Positions 32,893 through 43,320 are shown, counted from the first letter of the stretch. The stretch: 64,000 nucleotides of DNA from Thalassovita mediterranea (GCA_019448215.1 CP080408.1:1054001-1118000); one strand, 5' to 3'. The notes: a model not told the origin generated them from the sequence alone. Program-made: numbers and translations.

Positions 32893-35691
32893 ATGCTCTC
32901 CCTTGCCCGCAAAATGTTCGGCTCCGCCAACGACAGAAAGATCAAGCCGATGCGCAAGAGCGTCGAGCGGATCAATGCTCTGGAGCCGCAAATGCAGGCG
33001 CTCTCCGACGAGGAGCTGAAAGCCAAGACTGCCGCTTTCCGCGAGCGCCTCGACAAGGGCGAAACACTGGACGACCTTCTGGAAGAAGCCTTCGCCGTCG
33101 TGCGTGAGGGATCTGTCCGCGCGCTCGGTATGCGCCACTTCGACGTGCAGCTGATCGGCGGCATGGTGCTTCACAAGGGCGCCATTGCAGAGATGCGCAC
33201 CGGTGAGGGCAAGACGCTGGTGGCAACGCTCGCCGTCTATCTCAACGCGCTCGCCGGCAAGGGCGTGCACGTCATCACCGTCAACGACTACCTCGCCAGC
33301 CGCGACGCGGAATGGATGGGCAAGCTCTACGGCTTCCTTGGCATGACGACCGGCACCATTGTGCATGGCCTCAATGATGGTGAGCGCAAGGCGGCTTATG
33401 CCTGCGACATCACTTATGGCACGAACAATGAGTTCGGCTTCGACTATCTGCGCGACAATATGAAATACTCCCTCGACCAGATGGCTCAGCGCGGTCACGC
33501 CTATGCCATCGTCGATGAGGTCGACTCCATCCTGATCGACGAAGCGCGCACCCCGCTGATCATTTCCGGCCCGACTGACGACCGCTCAGAGCTTTACCGC
33601 ACCATCAACGACCTCATCCCGAAGCTGAACGACGAGACCGATATCGAGCTCGACGAGAAGCAGCGCTCTGTCATCTTCACCGAAGAAGGCATGGAGAAGA
33701 TGGAGCGCATGCTGGAAGAGTCCGGCATGCTGGAAGGCAATCTCTGGGACCCGCAGAACGTCTCCATCGTCCACCATTCGAACCAGGCCCTGCGCGCCCA
33801 CAAGCTGTTCCACCGTGACAAGCAATACCTGATGAAAGACGGCCAGGTCATGCTGGTCGACGAGTTCACGGGCCGCATGATGGAAGGCCGCCGCCTTTCT
33901 GAAGGCCTGCACCAGGCCATCGAGGCCAAGGAAGGCGTCGACATCAAGCCAGAGAACCAGACTCTGGCGTCCATCACCTTCCAGAACTATTTCCGCCTCT
34001 ACAACAAGCTCGCCGGCATGACCGGTACGGCCATCACCGAAGCGGCCGAGTTTGCAGACATCTACAAGCTGGAAGTCTTCCAGCTGCCGACCAACAAGCC
34101 GATCCAGCGTATTGATGATGATGACGTCGTCTACCGGGTTGCCTCCGCGAAATATCAGGAGATCGTCAAGGAAGTGCGCGACGCCCGGTCCAAGGGCCAG
34201 CCAATCCTGCTCGGTACCGCCTCGATCGAGAAGTCCGAGATCATCTCCACCCTGCTCACGCAGGCCAAGATCCCGCACAAGGTGCTGAACGCACGCCACC
34301 ACGAGCAGGAAGCCGAAATCATCGCCGATGCTGGTCTTCCGGGCGCCGTGACGGTCGCCACCAACATGGCTGGCCGCGGTACTGACATCCAGCTTGGCGG
34401 CAACCTCGAAATGCGTCTCTGGAAGGCCGTTGACGCGTTCAAGGAAAAGCATGGCCGGGATCCTTCCCGTGAGGAAGAAGAAGCCATGGAAGCCGAGATC
34501 AAGACCGAGATCCAGGCTGGCAAGAAAGAGGCCCTCGATGCAGGCGGCCTCTTCGTTCTCGGTACAGAGCGCCACGAAAGCCGCCGGATCGATAACCAGC
34601 TGCGCGGCCGGACGGGCCGTCAGGGTGACCCGGGTAAATCGAAATTCTTTATCTCCGTCGAAGACGACCTCATGCGTGTCTTTGCGGCTGACCGCCTGAA
34701 CTCGATCATGAAGAGCCTCGGCATCAAGGAAGATGAGGGCATCACACACCCGTGGATGAACAAGGCGATCGAGACTTCGCAGAAGAAGATCGAGGAACGC
34801 AACTTCGAGATCCGTAAGAACGTCCTTAAATATGACGACGTCATCAATGATCAGCGCAAGGCCATCTTCGAGCAGCGCCGCGAGTTCATGAATGCCGAAC
34901 AGGTCACTGAAGAAGTGACCGACATGCGCCACGACATCATCGATGAATGGGTCGAAGAGGCGATGCCGGAGAAGGCATTCGCTGAGCAGTGGGACGTTGA
35001 AGGCCTCACTGAAACGCTGAAGAATGAGCTCGGCCTCGACCTGCCGATTGCCGAATGGGCGTCTGAAGAAGGCGTCGCGAATGCCGAGATCGCCGAGCGT
35101 GTCCGCAAGGCGTCCGACGAAGCCTTCGAGCAGAAGGTGAAGCTCGCTGGCGCCGAACAGATCCGCAATGTCGAGAAACAGGTCCTGCTCCAGGTCCTCG
35201 ACAGCAAGTGGCGCAACCACCTGCAGCAGATCGACCAGCTGCGTTCGGTCATTCACCTGCGCTCCTACGGCCAGCGCGACCCGCTGAACGAGTTCAAGGA
35301 AGAAGCCTTCAAGCTCTTCAACGAACTGCTGAGCACGCTGCGCCACGAAGTGACGCGCATCCTGATGAATATCCGCATCACGCCGCCATCGGACGAGGCA
35401 CAGCGTGCTGCAGCCCGCGCGCGCGACGAGGAAGCGCTCGCAGCCGCTCGCGCCTCCATCCTGTCACGTGAAAATCTGCGCGAAACGCACCTCAACCCTG
35501 ATACCGGCGACAATGAAATGACGCCTGACGTGGTTGAAGGCCCGAACGATCCGCATGACGGCCCGCCATTGCACCAGGCAGAGGATGACTGGTCGCAGAC
35601 CCCGCGGAACGCGGCGTGCCCATGCGGCTCTGGCAAGAAGTACAAGCACTGCCACGGCTCACTCAGCCCGGCAGGTACGCAGCGCGCTTAA
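32893..35691 (+). CDS. secA: Preprotein translocase ATPase SecA
   Basis: About 932 residues, normal for SecA. Walker A GEGKT lies near residue 104, the DEAD-like Walker B region [15 protein letters not shown] follows, and [11 protein letters not shown] is in the second nucleotide-binding fold. The C-terminus ends in the zinc-binding [14 protein letters not shown] that contacts SecB and phospholipids. SecA drives post-translational export through SecYEG. ATG 32893 ([10 protein letters not shown]) was chosen; the frame is open for 48 further codons upstream without conserved sequence. A terminator follows at 35730. Confidence 0.98.
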   Translation: MLSLARKMFGSANDRKIKPMRKSVERINALEPQMQALSDEELKAKTAAFRERLDKGETLDDLLEEAFAVVREGSVRALGMRHFDVQLIGGMVLHKGAIAEMRTGEGKTLVATLAVYLNALAGKGVHVITVNDYLASRDAEWMGKLYGFLGMTTGTIVHGLNDGERKAAYACDITYGTNNEFGFDYLRDNMKYSLDQMAQRGHAYAIVDEVDSILIDEARTPLIISGPTDDRSELYRTINDLIPKLNDETDIELDEKQRSVIFTEEGMEKMERMLEESGMLEGNLWDPQNVSIVHHSNQALRAHKLFHRDKQYLMKDGQVMLVDEFTGRMMEGRRLSEGLHQAIEAKEGVDIKPENQTLASITFQNYFRLYNKLAGMTGTAITEAAEFADIYKLEVFQLPTNKPIQRIDDDDVVYRVASAKYQEIVKEVRDARSKGQPILLGTASIEKSEIISTLLTQAKIPHKVLNARHHEQEAEIIADAGLPGAVTVATNMAGRGTDIQLGGNLEMRLWKAVDAFKEKHGRDPSREEEEAMEAEIKTEIQAGKKEALDAGGLFVLGTERHESRRIDNQLRGRTGRQGDPGKSKFFISVEDDLMRVFAADRLNSIMKSLGIKEDEGITHPWMNKAIETSQKKIEERNFEIRKNVLKYDDVINDQRKAIFEQRREFMNAEQVTEEVTDMRHDIIDEWVEEAMPEKAFAEQWDVEGLTETLKNELGLDLPIAEWASEEGVANAEIAERVRKASDEAFEQKVKLAGAEQIRNVEKQVLLQVLDSKWRNHLQQIDQLRSVIHLRSYGQRDPLNEFKEEAFKLFNELLSTLRHEVTRILMNIRITPPSDEAQRAAARARDEEALAAARASILSRENLRETHLNPDTGDNEMTPDVVEGPNDPHDGPPLHQAEDDWSQTPRNAACPCGSGKKYKHCHGSLSPAGTQRA

Positions 35692-35729
35692 GACGCGCTT
35701 TCAGCTTCACAGTTCAGACGAACAACGAA

Positions 35730-35764
35730 AAAGGCCGCCCCGAATGGAGCGGCCTTTGTCTTTT
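35730..35764 (+). terminator. Rho-independent terminator after secA
   Basis: AAAGGCCGC and GCGGCCTTT form a nine-pair stem with a ten-base loop, followed by GTCTTTT. It lies between two convergent genes and, being flanked by As on the left, could serve both strands. Confidence 0.85.
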
Positions 35765-35783
35765 GGGTGAGGCAGCTTGCGCC

Positions 35784-36989
35784 TTATGGAGTGCCGTCCT
35801 TACGGCTCCACTTTTCGAGCTGCTTGGCGAACCAGTCGCGGCCGCCCCAGCCAAAGCCGATGCCACACGCAATGGCGAGACCGATGGCCGCGCCCATGAC
35901 GAGCATCTCGGCTACGTTCAGCACGAACTCGCCGCCCGTTGGGTCCAGCTCCATGCGCGAGATACCAAGGATGGTCGCGAGGATGATGATGGCCCACTTC
36001 ATGACCTTTGCGACTGTGTCGCTCTCACCGTCACCGGAGGATGCCATGGCACCGCTCACAATGCGGGCGATGACGACGCCGGCAAAGATGATGATCGCGC
36101 CGAAGACGATCGATGCGGCCAGATCAAGCACCGTATAGGTCGCATTGGTCAGGACATCGAACTCAAGCGCGCGCATTGCCTGCACAAGGCCGAGAAGCAC
36201 GATGAAGAACAGTGCGCCCTTGGCGATCACGTTCGACGCCGTGAGGCCCTTGTCGGCACTCTTAAGGATACCAAGCTCAGCCACCGCACTGTCGACACCA
36301 AAGTTTGGCAACGTGCGCAGGATGAGGTTGTGCACGAAGCGGCCAATGATGACGAAGACGGTCAGCAGGATCGCGGCAATGAGTATGTTCGGAATCGCGC
36401 CGATAATCTCATTCAGCATCGCCGTTGCCGGAACGGAGATCGCATCAATCGCCAGCACGTCGAACGCAGCAATCGCGCCGAGAATACCAACGATGGCGGC
36501 GAGCACTGTCGCAGTTACGCCAGAGATATTGACCGGACCGTCAGCCAAGCCAAGGCGCTGTGGCACGGGGTCAGCAAAGACAAAAACGGCTTTCACGGTC
36601 TTCTGGACCACATTGGCCACAATGATGAAGACGATGAAGATCAGGATCGCGCCAAAGATGTTCGGCAGATAGTTGAGCACGTCGCTCAGCATGCCGTTCA
36701 GCGGTTGGACGATCTGCGTCAGTTCAAGCCGGGTCAGCGCCTGGATGACACCAATCAGCATGATGATCCAGAAGGCCGCTATGCCAAGACTGTCGCCTAG
36801 CGACTTGGTTGCCTTGCCGTCAGGATCAGCCTGGCCCTTGCCAAAGCCGGTCTTGTTGACCGCCGTGGAGATCGCCCATTTGAAAAGGAGGCCAATAATA
36901 TAGGCCCCGATCAGGATAAGCAGGGCAAAGAGCACTTTCGGCCCGTAGTCCTGCACCTGAGTAACTGTATTATTCCAGAATTCTTCCAT
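35784..36989 (-). CDS. Mechanosensitive-channel-related membrane protein (conserved TM-helix repeats)
   Basis: 401 residues with about ten hydrophobic segments organised as repeated units, each starting near a 'Gly-xx-Pro-Asn-Ile' type motif (YLPNIFGAILIF, GAIPNILIAAILL). This is the TM_helix repeat architecture of small-conductance mechanosensitive channel relatives. The soluble beta-rich MscS domain is missing. A role in osmotic adjustment is plausible but unproven. A Gly-rich final helix ends GFGWGGRDWF. Convergent with secA. Confidence 0.82.
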   Translation of the reverse strand: MEEFWNNTVTQVQDYGPKVLFALLILIGAYIIGLLFKWAISTAVNKTGFGKGQADPDGKATKSLGDSLGIAAFWIIMLIGVIQALTRLELTQIVQPLNGMLSDVLNYLPNIFGAILIFIVFIIVANVVQKTVKAVFVFADPVPQRLGLADGPVNISGVTATVLAAIVGILGAIAAFDVLAIDAISVPATAMLNEIIGAIPNILIAAILLTVFVIIGRFVHNLILRTLPNFGVDSAVAELGILKSADKGLTASNVIAKGALFFIVLLGLVQAMRALEFDVLTNATYTVLDLAASIVFGAIIIFAGVVIARIVSGAMASSGDGESDTVAKVMKWAIIILATILGISRMELDPTGGEFVLNVAEMLVMGAAIGLAIACGIGFGWGGRDWFAKQLEKWSRKDGTP

Positions 36990-37048
36990 GTTCAGCCCTT
37001 TCGCTTTTTACGAATGCCAACCCCGATGAAGAGTTGTGGCATGCGCCT

Positions 37049-37960
37049 TCAACTAGGGCTGAGGACTTCAGTTCCAAATTCAGCGTCTGGTTTCTCGCCG
37101 AGCGTGTAGGAGACATGGTGCTTCAGCGCTTCGGTGACCTGCCCCGCATCACCCATCAGCGAATAGGTCGGGATCGGCTTGCCAAAGGTAAGCTCGAAGC
37201 GGGCGCGCTTCTTGTTGAGGAGTTCGTGGAACAGCGTGATGTCGCGTAGCTCACCATTGATCTGGCTGAGGCGGTAGAAGAGTTTCGAGTTCTCGGCTTT
37301 TACATTCAGCGGCACGATGGGGGCGCCCTGTTTGCGGGCAAGGCTCACCACAGTGGGGAACCAGGCCTGCTCGGTCAGCACACCGTCAATCTTCTTGGCG
37401 AGCTTGCCGGAGGGAAAGATAACCACGCACTTTTCCGCCTCGAAAGCTTCTGAAGCGCGTTTGAGCGTTTCGCGTGTCTTGGCGGGGCTGCGCTTGTCGG
37501 CGACCCATTCAATCGGGATGATCGCATCCTGAAAGCGCGGATTGACCCGGATGGCGTCCGCATTTGCAAAGAACACCACATCCTTGCGCCGCTGGATCAG
37601 CGCGTCCCACACCGCGACGCCATCGGCGAGACCGGTGGGATGGTTCGCAGCAACGACACAGCGGCCGCGCTCCGGCAGGCGGTCCAGGTGATGCACGTCC
37701 AGCTGAACGTCGAGCTCGCTCGCGAGATAGTCAAACGAATCGCGCCCATTCAGCGTCATGAGCTTGTCCGCCATTTCGCGCGCCCGTGCATAGCCGAGCA
37801 TCTTGTAGAGCACCCGCCGCGTTAACGGCCAGGACCAGTGCGACACGAAACTCGGACAGCGTTCGGCAATCAGCGTGTCGACAATATGTTGATCGCTTTC
37901 CTCAATGTTGCTGAGGAAAGCTGAACCTTTTTCTGCTTCGTTTACAGTGCCATCCGGCAT
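37049..37960 (-). CDS. Lysophospholipid acyltransferase family protein (PlsC-like)
   Basis: 303 residues. The acyl-transfer motif appears as NHPTGLADG near residue 105, an H-x5-D form like the hemolysin/NHPFGGLDG branch rather than the H-x4-D of classical PlsC. A second motif VVIFPSGKLAKK supplies the usual glycerol-phosphate binding block, and IVPLNVKAENS the last conserved strand. No membrane helices are obvious. It probably acylates a lysolipid or ornithine-lipid precursor at the inner membrane. Neighbours give no pathway hint. Confidence 0.8.
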   Translation of the reverse strand: MPDGTVNEAEKGSAFLSNIEESDQHIVDTLIAERCPSFVSHWSWPLTRRVLYKMLGYARAREMADKLMTLNGRDSFDYLASELDVQLDVHHLDRLPERGRCVVAANHPTGLADGVAVWDALIQRRKDVVFFANADAIRVNPRFQDAIIPIEWVADKRSPAKTRETLKRASEAFEAEKCVVIFPSGKLAKKIDGVLTEQAWFPTVVSLARKQGAPIVPLNVKAENSKLFYRLSQINGELRDITLFHELLNKKRARFELTFGKPIPTYSLMGDAGQVTEALKHHVSYTLGEKPDAEFGTEVLSPS

Positions 37961-38193
37961 TTTAGGTCCCTTGCTGACGCGCGGAATACGCTGAATCCCC
38001 TACCAGCACTGAGTCTATCATAGAAATTCGTCCGCATGCGATCTTCTCGTGCGGTAACCAGATAGATGAAGCCGTAAACACTTCGGCAAGGTTCGCTTTA
38101 CCAAGCAGAAACGCATGGATGTCAAAGTGCCTCACATTGAGGGAGAACGCGGCGTTCAGCGCCCGAAGCGTTCGGCACACAGGGTAGAGCTTT

Positions 38194-38637
38194 ATGAAAG
38201 TATTGTGGATCGAGGATCACGAGCCGGTGCGCGACATGCTGGCTGTGGCTGCAGACAAGGCAGCCCGGGCACGCGTTCAGGTGGACCTCGTTCTTGCCCA
38301 CACCCTCATGGAAGCAGAACGCCGCCTTCGCCTTGAGCGCTTTGACCTTGTCATCACTGAACTGACCCTGCCTGACAGCTATGATGGCGACATGACGATT
38401 GCCCGTCTCGCCAATATGGGCTCTCACCGTATCGCCGTGGCGTCTGCCAATCCTGATCGCGACACCATCGTGGAAACCGCGCTTCGCTGCGGTTGCAACA
38501 TCGCGAAGGCCCCGATCTTCAAGGCCAGCCTGCCCTATAACCGCTTCATCCAGCGACCAGAGGCGATGCTTGATTTCTTCTTCGAGCAGATGCCAGCCCC
38601 GGACAGCAAGGCGACCGGCCGCATCGTCGCTGCCTGA
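38194..38637 (+). CDS. Receiver-like protein with Glu in place of the phosphoacceptor Asp
   Basis: 147 residues with CheY-like secondary structure. The acidic pocket (KVLWIEDHE) is present, but the acceptor strand reads FDLVITELTLPD: Glu56 stands where Asp is normal. The Thr/Ser position is Ser in VASAN, and the loop Lys is in IAKAP. A short tail (RPEAMLDFFFEQM and a Pro/Ser end) replaces any output domain. Such receivers cannot be phosphorylated in the usual way and often act as constitutive or protein-binding forms. The gene precedes the GGDEF-EAL gene by 153 bases on the same strand, which suggests a functional link. Confidence 0.8.
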   Translation: MKVLWIEDHEPVRDMLAVAADKAARARVQVDLVLAHTLMEAERRLRLERFDLVITELTLPDSYDGDMTIARLANMGSHRIAVASANPDRDTIVETALRCGCNIAKAPIFKASLPYNRFIQRPEAMLDFFFEQMPAPDSKATGRIVAA

Positions 38638-38790
38638 TCGCGCGGGGCCGCTCCGCCCACACACTCGGTTAATTTCAAGACTGAATTTCGCTCTGCGCCT
38701 TCACCTAAATTTTCCAACTCACTTTTAAATTGAGTCAAAGACAACCCGCTAGAGCGATCCGATCATCTGCAGCCTTAGAAAGAGGACCCG

Positions 38791-41076
38791 ATGCAGAGCG
38801 AGGCCAAAAGCGCCGAACCGAAACGCAAGCCTGACGGCCAGCCCGGCTGGTCTTTCGCCCATCTGCGTGACAGTCAGATACAGCAATTGCTGGTCCTGTT
38901 TTGCGCGACCTCCATTCTCCTGACGATGGCTTTCGTCATTGGCTCCATGGCACTGTCGGGAAATTATCCTCTTGGTGTCATGGCCATTGTGGATGGCGCG
39001 ACGGTTCTCGGCCTGGTCAGCGCGATCGTTCTCGCGCTTTGGCGAAAGTCACCCAGGCTACAGATCCTTCTGGTCTGCATGAGCATCCCCGCCAATTTGA
39101 TCGCTGAAATCATGCTTCAAGGGGCTGGCGCGTGGCCGGCCCTCTTCCTGATCGGTCTTAGCCCCTTCATGCTGGGCCTGCTGGCGCCACTTTGGCTGAC
39201 ATCTCTCTACACGATAGGGCTCATAGGTTTTTACAGTATCTATCTCGCCGGTTTGCCGGGCGAAGCGGTGACCTTTGCTGGACATGACGAGACCTATCTC
39301 ACCGCAATCGCATTGAGCGTCATCGGCGTTGGAAGCGCGCTCGCTGCGATCCTTCCAAGGAAAGTCACAGGCGCCGCATTTGCCTCACTCGACAAGGCCG
39401 CCAGGCAGGAAAGCACGCTCAAGAAACGCTTTGCTGACTACGCAACGCTCGCTTCAGACTGGCATCTCGAAATTGATGAGTTCGGCACCGTGACCGACTT
39501 TTTCGGACCGGGTCATGCAGCGGGCTGCAATTGGCGAACGCTTTTCTACGACTGGGAAGAGCAGGCCCACGTCTTCAATGAAGCGCTCAAGACCCGGACG
39601 GCTTACGAGAACATCCGGGCGAACATGCGCGTCGGTACACTCTCGCGGCGGGTCGAAGTTACCGGTCAGCCGATCTTCCATCCCGATGGCGGGTTTGCCG
39701 GCTACCGCGTCATTGCGCACGACATCACCGACAAGGCAGAAGCCGAAGAGAAGCTGAAAGTCCTCGCCATGTGCGACAGGCTGACGGGGCTCAAGAACCG
39801 CCACGCCTTCAACGAGTCGGTCGAGGCCCGCCTGTCCCAGACCGACGGACAGGAGACGGCGGTCATCTGCATCGACCTCGACAATTTCAAGAACCTCAAT
39901 GACCGCCAGGGCCATGAGTGCGGGGACGCCGCGCTCGCCGAGCTCGGCCGCCGGTTTCACGAATTTGAAGAAGCCATTCCAGGCCTCGAAGTTTTCCGGC
40001 TGGGCGGTGACGAGTTCTGCGCCCTTCTGAGCACGCAATGGGATCCTCAGCGTATCCACTGGTTGGCCGAGCAGTTCGCCGAAGCCGTCTTCCGTCCAAT
40101 CAGGATGGATGATCGCGTTATCGATATGGCCGCATCCATCGGGGCGGCCTGCACCGGCCCGAACAAGACGCTCGCCAATGCACTCGAGAGGGCCGACGCA
40201 GCCGTCTATGAGGCCAAGTCGCTTGGCGGCGGGCAGTGCATCCTCTGCGCAGGTGAAATTGAAGTCCGGCTGGAGCGTCGCCTTGCCATCCGGCGCGATC
40301 TTGCTGGCGCCATCGCAAATGGCGACATCCGGATGCATTACCAGCCGATCTTTGACGTTCGCAGCGGCGCGCTGAGCGGCGTCGAGGCCCTCGCCCGCTG
40401 GAACCACCCGGTCTATGGCGCGATCGCCCCGGACGAGTTCATCACCATAGCAGAGAGCAGCCGCTCCATCGTATCGCTTGGCCAGTACACGCTGCGCCGC
40501 TCATGTATCGAAGCGCTCGACTGGATGACCACACATGGCGCGTCGATCCAGCTCAATGTAAACATCTCCCCCATGGAGATCATGAGCGACGGGTTCATTG
40601 ACTCCCTGCTCTCCATCCTCACCGAAACCGGCTTTCCGGCGGAGCTTCTGGAGCTGGAGATCACCGAACGCGGCATGTTCGAGGATGTCGAAGTGTCCCG
40701 CGCCCGGCTGAACACGATCCGCGAACATGGCGTCGGCATCTCGCTCGATGATTTCGGCACGGGCTACTCATCGCTCAGCCGTCTGGAGTCGCTGCCTGTC
40801 GACCGGATCAAGGTCGACCGCTCCTTCCTGACGCAGGCCGTTGAAAGCCGCCGCGCACAACAGCTTCTTGCCCTCATGTCCGGCATTGGCGGCATTATGG
40901 ATGTCGACATCGTCGCCGAAGGAATCGAGACCGAAGACCAGCTCCGCCTCGTCCGGCTGGCAGGTTTCAACAAGGTGCAGGGCTACCTTCTGGGCCGCCC
41001 GGCCCCAATCGAAAACCTCGACGCAAGCGACCTGCAACCTGAGCAAAACGCACCAGATCTGCGCCAGAGCGCCTGA
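38791..41076 (+). CDS. Membrane PAS-GGDEF-EAL cyclic-di-GMP enzyme
   Basis: 761 residues. About five to six membrane helices (to about residue 190), a PAS-like segment (about 215-320), a GGDEF domain with RLGGDEF near 404 and an EAL domain with GVEALARW near 530. The EAL metal and catalytic residues are intact (NVNISP, LEITE, DDFGTGYSS, KVDRSF, AEGIE, QGYLLG). The GGDEF motif is complete, but no RxxD inhibitory site is evident just before it. It could make or break cyclic-di-GMP; hydrolysis looks likely, synthesis possible. It would tune surface attachment or motility. Confidence 0.93.
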   Translation: MQSEAKSAEPKRKPDGQPGWSFAHLRDSQIQQLLVLFCATSILLTMAFVIGSMALSGNYPLGVMAIVDGATVLGLVSAIVLALWRKSPRLQILLVCMSIPANLIAEIMLQGAGAWPALFLIGLSPFMLGLLAPLWLTSLYTIGLIGFYSIYLAGLPGEAVTFAGHDETYLTAIALSVIGVGSALAAILPRKVTGAAFASLDKAARQESTLKKRFADYATLASDWHLEIDEFGTVTDFFGPGHAAGCNWRTLFYDWEEQAHVFNEALKTRTAYENIRANMRVGTLSRRVEVTGQPIFHPDGGFAGYRVIAHDITDKAEAEEKLKVLAMCDRLTGLKNRHAFNESVEARLSQTDGQETAVICIDLDNFKNLNDRQGHECGDAALAELGRRFHEFEEAIPGLEVFRLGGDEFCALLSTQWDPQRIHWLAEQFAEAVFRPIRMDDRVIDMAASIGAACTGPNKTLANALERADAAVYEAKSLGGGQCILCAGEIEVRLERRLAIRRDLAGAIANGDIRMHYQPIFDVRSGALSGVEALARWNHPVYGAIAPDEFITIAESSRSIVSLGQYTLRRSCIEALDWMTTHGASIQLNVNISPMEIMSDGFIDSLLSILTETGFPAELLELEITERGMFEDVEVSRARLNTIREHGVGISLDDFGTGYSSLSRLESLPVDRIKVDRSFLTQAVESRRAQQLLALMSGIGGIMDVDIVAEGIETEDQLRLVRLAGFNKVQGYLLGRPAPIENLDASDLQPEQNAPDLRQSA

Positions 41077-41148
41077 GACCAGGCCCGCACGCAGGGCGCG
41101 ACGCTTTTTCTGTTTCTTTTCCAGCCCGCCATGCGATAGGCGTCCGGC

Positions 41149-41766
41149 ATGGACCAGCTTTCCATCTTTCCCGCCACGCTGACACTGATCGCGGTCAATG
41201 TCCTCGTCAGCATCTATGGCTGGCTGAACCAGAAATTCCTGCTGAAGAACCTCTTCGATGTCGGCGCAATCCGCGAGCAGCGCGAATACCATCGCCTTCT
41301 CACATCGGGCTTCCTGCATGGCGGTGTGTTCCACCTGCTCATTAACATGTTCGTCCTCTTCCAGTTCGGACGATACATTGAGTACCAACTGGGCACGCTC
41401 GCCTTTGTATTCGTCTATTTCGCCGCGCTTCTGGGCGGCAATCTCTGGGCGCTGCTGGAGAATTTCCGCTCACCGGATTACCGCGCCCTCGGCGCGTCCG
41501 GGGCGACGTCAGGCATCATCCTGTCCTTCTGCCTGTTCCAGCCTTTCGCGATGCTGCTCTTCTTTATCGTTCCGATGCCGGCCATTGTCTTCGGCGTCCT
41601 CTTCATCGTGATCAGCGTCATCCTCGCCCAGCGCGAGAACCGGATCATCGGCCATGAAGCCCACATCGGCGGCGCCATTGCAGGCCTGATCGCGACCATC
41701 GTTATCGCGCCGGAATCGCTTTCCATCTTCTCCAGCCAGGTCGCCAGCGTCCTCGGAGGGGGCTGA
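41149..41766 (+). CDS. Rhomboid family intramembrane serine protease
   Basis: 205 residues and about six membrane helices. The catalytic Ser is in GASGATSG near residue 117 and the His in NRIIGHEAHIGGAIAG near 170. The HGGVFHLLINM loop near residue 60 is also typical. Rhomboids cut single-span membrane proteins within the bilayer; the substrate is unknown. It lies 73 bases after the GGDEF-EAL gene and four bases before zapE, whose Shine-Dalgarno overlaps this gene's end. Confidence 0.9.
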   Translation: MDQLSIFPATLTLIAVNVLVSIYGWLNQKFLLKNLFDVGAIREQREYHRLLTSGFLHGGVFHLLINMFVLFQFGRYIEYQLGTLAFVFVYFAALLGGNLWALLENFRSPDYRALGASGATSGIILSFCLFQPFAMLLFFIVPMPAIVFGVLFIVISVILAQRENRIIGHEAHIGGAIAGLIATIVIAPESLSIFSSQVASVLGGG

Positions 41767-41770
41767 ACAC

Positions 41771-42922
41771 ATGAGTGTCGAACAAGCTTATCAGGCCCGC
41801 ATTGATGCTGGGCAGTTGAATGAGGACAGCGCACAGCGCGAGGCTGCCCGCAAGCTCGATAGCGTGCTGGAACGCCTCAGCGAGGCAAAGCCCGCCGGGC
41901 TCTTTCGCAAGGAAACCAAGGTGAAGGGCCTTTACCTCTGGGGCGGGGTCGGGCGCGGCAAGTCCATGCTGATGGACCTTTTCCATGACCTCTCGCCGGT
42001 GAAGGCCAAGCGCGTCCACTTCCATGAGTTCATGGGCCGGGTCCATGATGAAATGAATGCCTGGCGCGAAATGAGCGAGGCCGAGCGCAAGCGCGCCGAC
42101 CACCGCGTCAAAGGCGCAGGCAGTGACCCTATTCCGCCCGTCGCCAAACTCATCGCCTCGGAAGCCAAGCTTCTCTGCTTCGATGAGTTTCAAGTGACAC
42201 AGATCGCCGACGCCATGATCCTCGGCCGCCTTTTCGAGAATTTGTTCGAAGAGCGCGTCACTGTCGTCGCCACGTCGAACCGCCACCCGGACGATCTCTA
42301 CAAGAACGGCCTTAACCGCCAGCTCTTCCTTCCCTTCATCCAGCGCATCAAGGATGAGTGCGATATCTTCGAACTCGTGGCCGAGCGGGATTATCGGCTC
42401 GAGCGCCTCACTGCAGCGCCTGTCTGGCATGTGTCGCAGGACGCCGATGAGCGAGAGAAGACGCTCGATGAAGCCTTCGACCGCCTGACGCTCGGCGCGC
42501 GGCCAAATTCCTGCGTCCTGCATGTCAAAGGCCGCCAGCTTCAGGTCAGCCGCGAAGCTGCAGGTGTCGCCCGTTTTTCCTTCACGGAGCTTTGTGCCCG
42601 CCCGCTCGGCGCGCGCGACTATCTCGCCATCGCGTCCACCTTCCACACCGTGTTGCTCGACGACATACCGCTCCTGTCGAAGGAAAAGCGCAACGAGGCG
42701 GCCCGTTTCGTTGCCCTGATCGATGCGCTTTACGAAGCACGCGTCAAACTTGTCGCGACCGCCGAGGCTGAACCCGAAGCGCTCTATCCTGAAGGCGATG
42801 GCAGTTTCGAGTTCGAACGCACCGCCAGCCGTCTCTTCGAAATGCGCTCACGCGATTATCTCGCGCTCGAACACCGCACACCGCCGCGCGCCGAAAACCT
42901 CGACACAGAGAAACAGGCATAA
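41771..42922 (+). CDS. zapE: Cell division AFG1-like ATPase ZapE
   Basis: 383 residues. Walker A is LWGGVGRGKSMLMD near residue 60 and Walker B is LLCFDEFQV near 136, followed by the sensor region ATSNRHPDDLYKNGLNR. The family acts on FtsZ rings under stress in E. coli and has a mitochondrial homologue, AFG1. GGAGG in the rhomboid tail is its ribosome-binding site, so the two are coupled. A terminator starts four bases after the stop. Confidence 0.94.
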   Translation: MSVEQAYQARIDAGQLNEDSAQREAARKLDSVLERLSEAKPAGLFRKETKVKGLYLWGGVGRGKSMLMDLFHDLSPVKAKRVHFHEFMGRVHDEMNAWREMSEAERKRADHRVKGAGSDPIPPVAKLIASEAKLLCFDEFQVTQIADAMILGRLFENLFEERVTVVATSNRHPDDLYKNGLNRQLFLPFIQRIKDECDIFELVAERDYRLERLTAAPVWHVSQDADEREKTLDEAFDRLTLGARPNSCVLHVKGRQLQVSREAAGVARFSFTELCARPLGARDYLAIASTFHTVLLDDIPLLSKEKRNEAARFVALIDALYEARVKLVATAEAEPEALYPEGDGSFEFERTASRLFEMRSRDYLALEHRTPPRAENLDTEKQA

Positions 42923-42925
42923 AAA

Positions 42926-42950
42926 AAATCCCCGCACGTGGCGGGGATTT
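42926..42950. terminator. Bidirectional rho-independent terminator between zapE and rpmE
   Basis: AAATCCCCGC and GCGGGGATTT form a perfect ten-pair stem with a five-base loop (ACGTG). As precede it and Ts follow it, so it can end both converging transcripts. Confidence 0.9.
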
Positions 42951-42977
42951 TCTGAACTTGTCTGTTCGAAAGCTGGC

Positions 42978-43196
42978 TTAGACGCCGAAGCCCTTGAACT
43001 TGTCCTTGAAGCGCGACACACGGCCACCGCGGTCCAGCTGCTGGTTGCCGCCGGTCCATGCCGGGTGCGAGCTGGAATCGATGTCCAGCGTCAGGCGGTC
43101 GCCCTCTTTGCCATAGGTCGAACGGGTCTGGTACTCCGTCCCGTCGGTCATGACGACGGTGATGAAGTGATAATCGGGATGGCCTTCGGCTTTCAT
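42978..43196 (-). CDS. rpmE: Ribosomal protein bL31
   Basis: 72 residues, beginning [19 protein letters not shown], then [21 protein letters not shown] and a basic end ([13 protein letters not shown]). The CxxC zinc-binding cysteines of the C+ form are absent, so this is the zinc-independent C- form, commonly the only bL31 in alphaproteobacteria. It bridges the ribosomal subunits. A ribosome site (GAGGA) lies within 15 bases of the ATG. Confidence 0.96.
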   Translation of the reverse strand: MKAEGHPDYHFITVVMTDGTEYQTRSTYGKEGDRLTLDIDSSSHPAWTGGNQQLDRGGRVSRFKDKFKGFGV

Positions 43197-43320
43197 CGTC
43201 TCTAGTCCTCGCGTCAGCGGCCACCCTGCGCGGATTGGCCTCTGTGAAATTCGGAAAGCGGGGTCTTAGTAGATTGAGGCCCGGCCCGCAAGGGGCCTGG
43301 TGCCAAGGAAGGTGCAAGAG

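Noticed and set aside
33586-35346. A 586-codon open frame antisense to secA
   Set aside because: It mirrors the codon pattern of secA, has no ribosome site or family motif, and lies wholly inside a well-supported gene.
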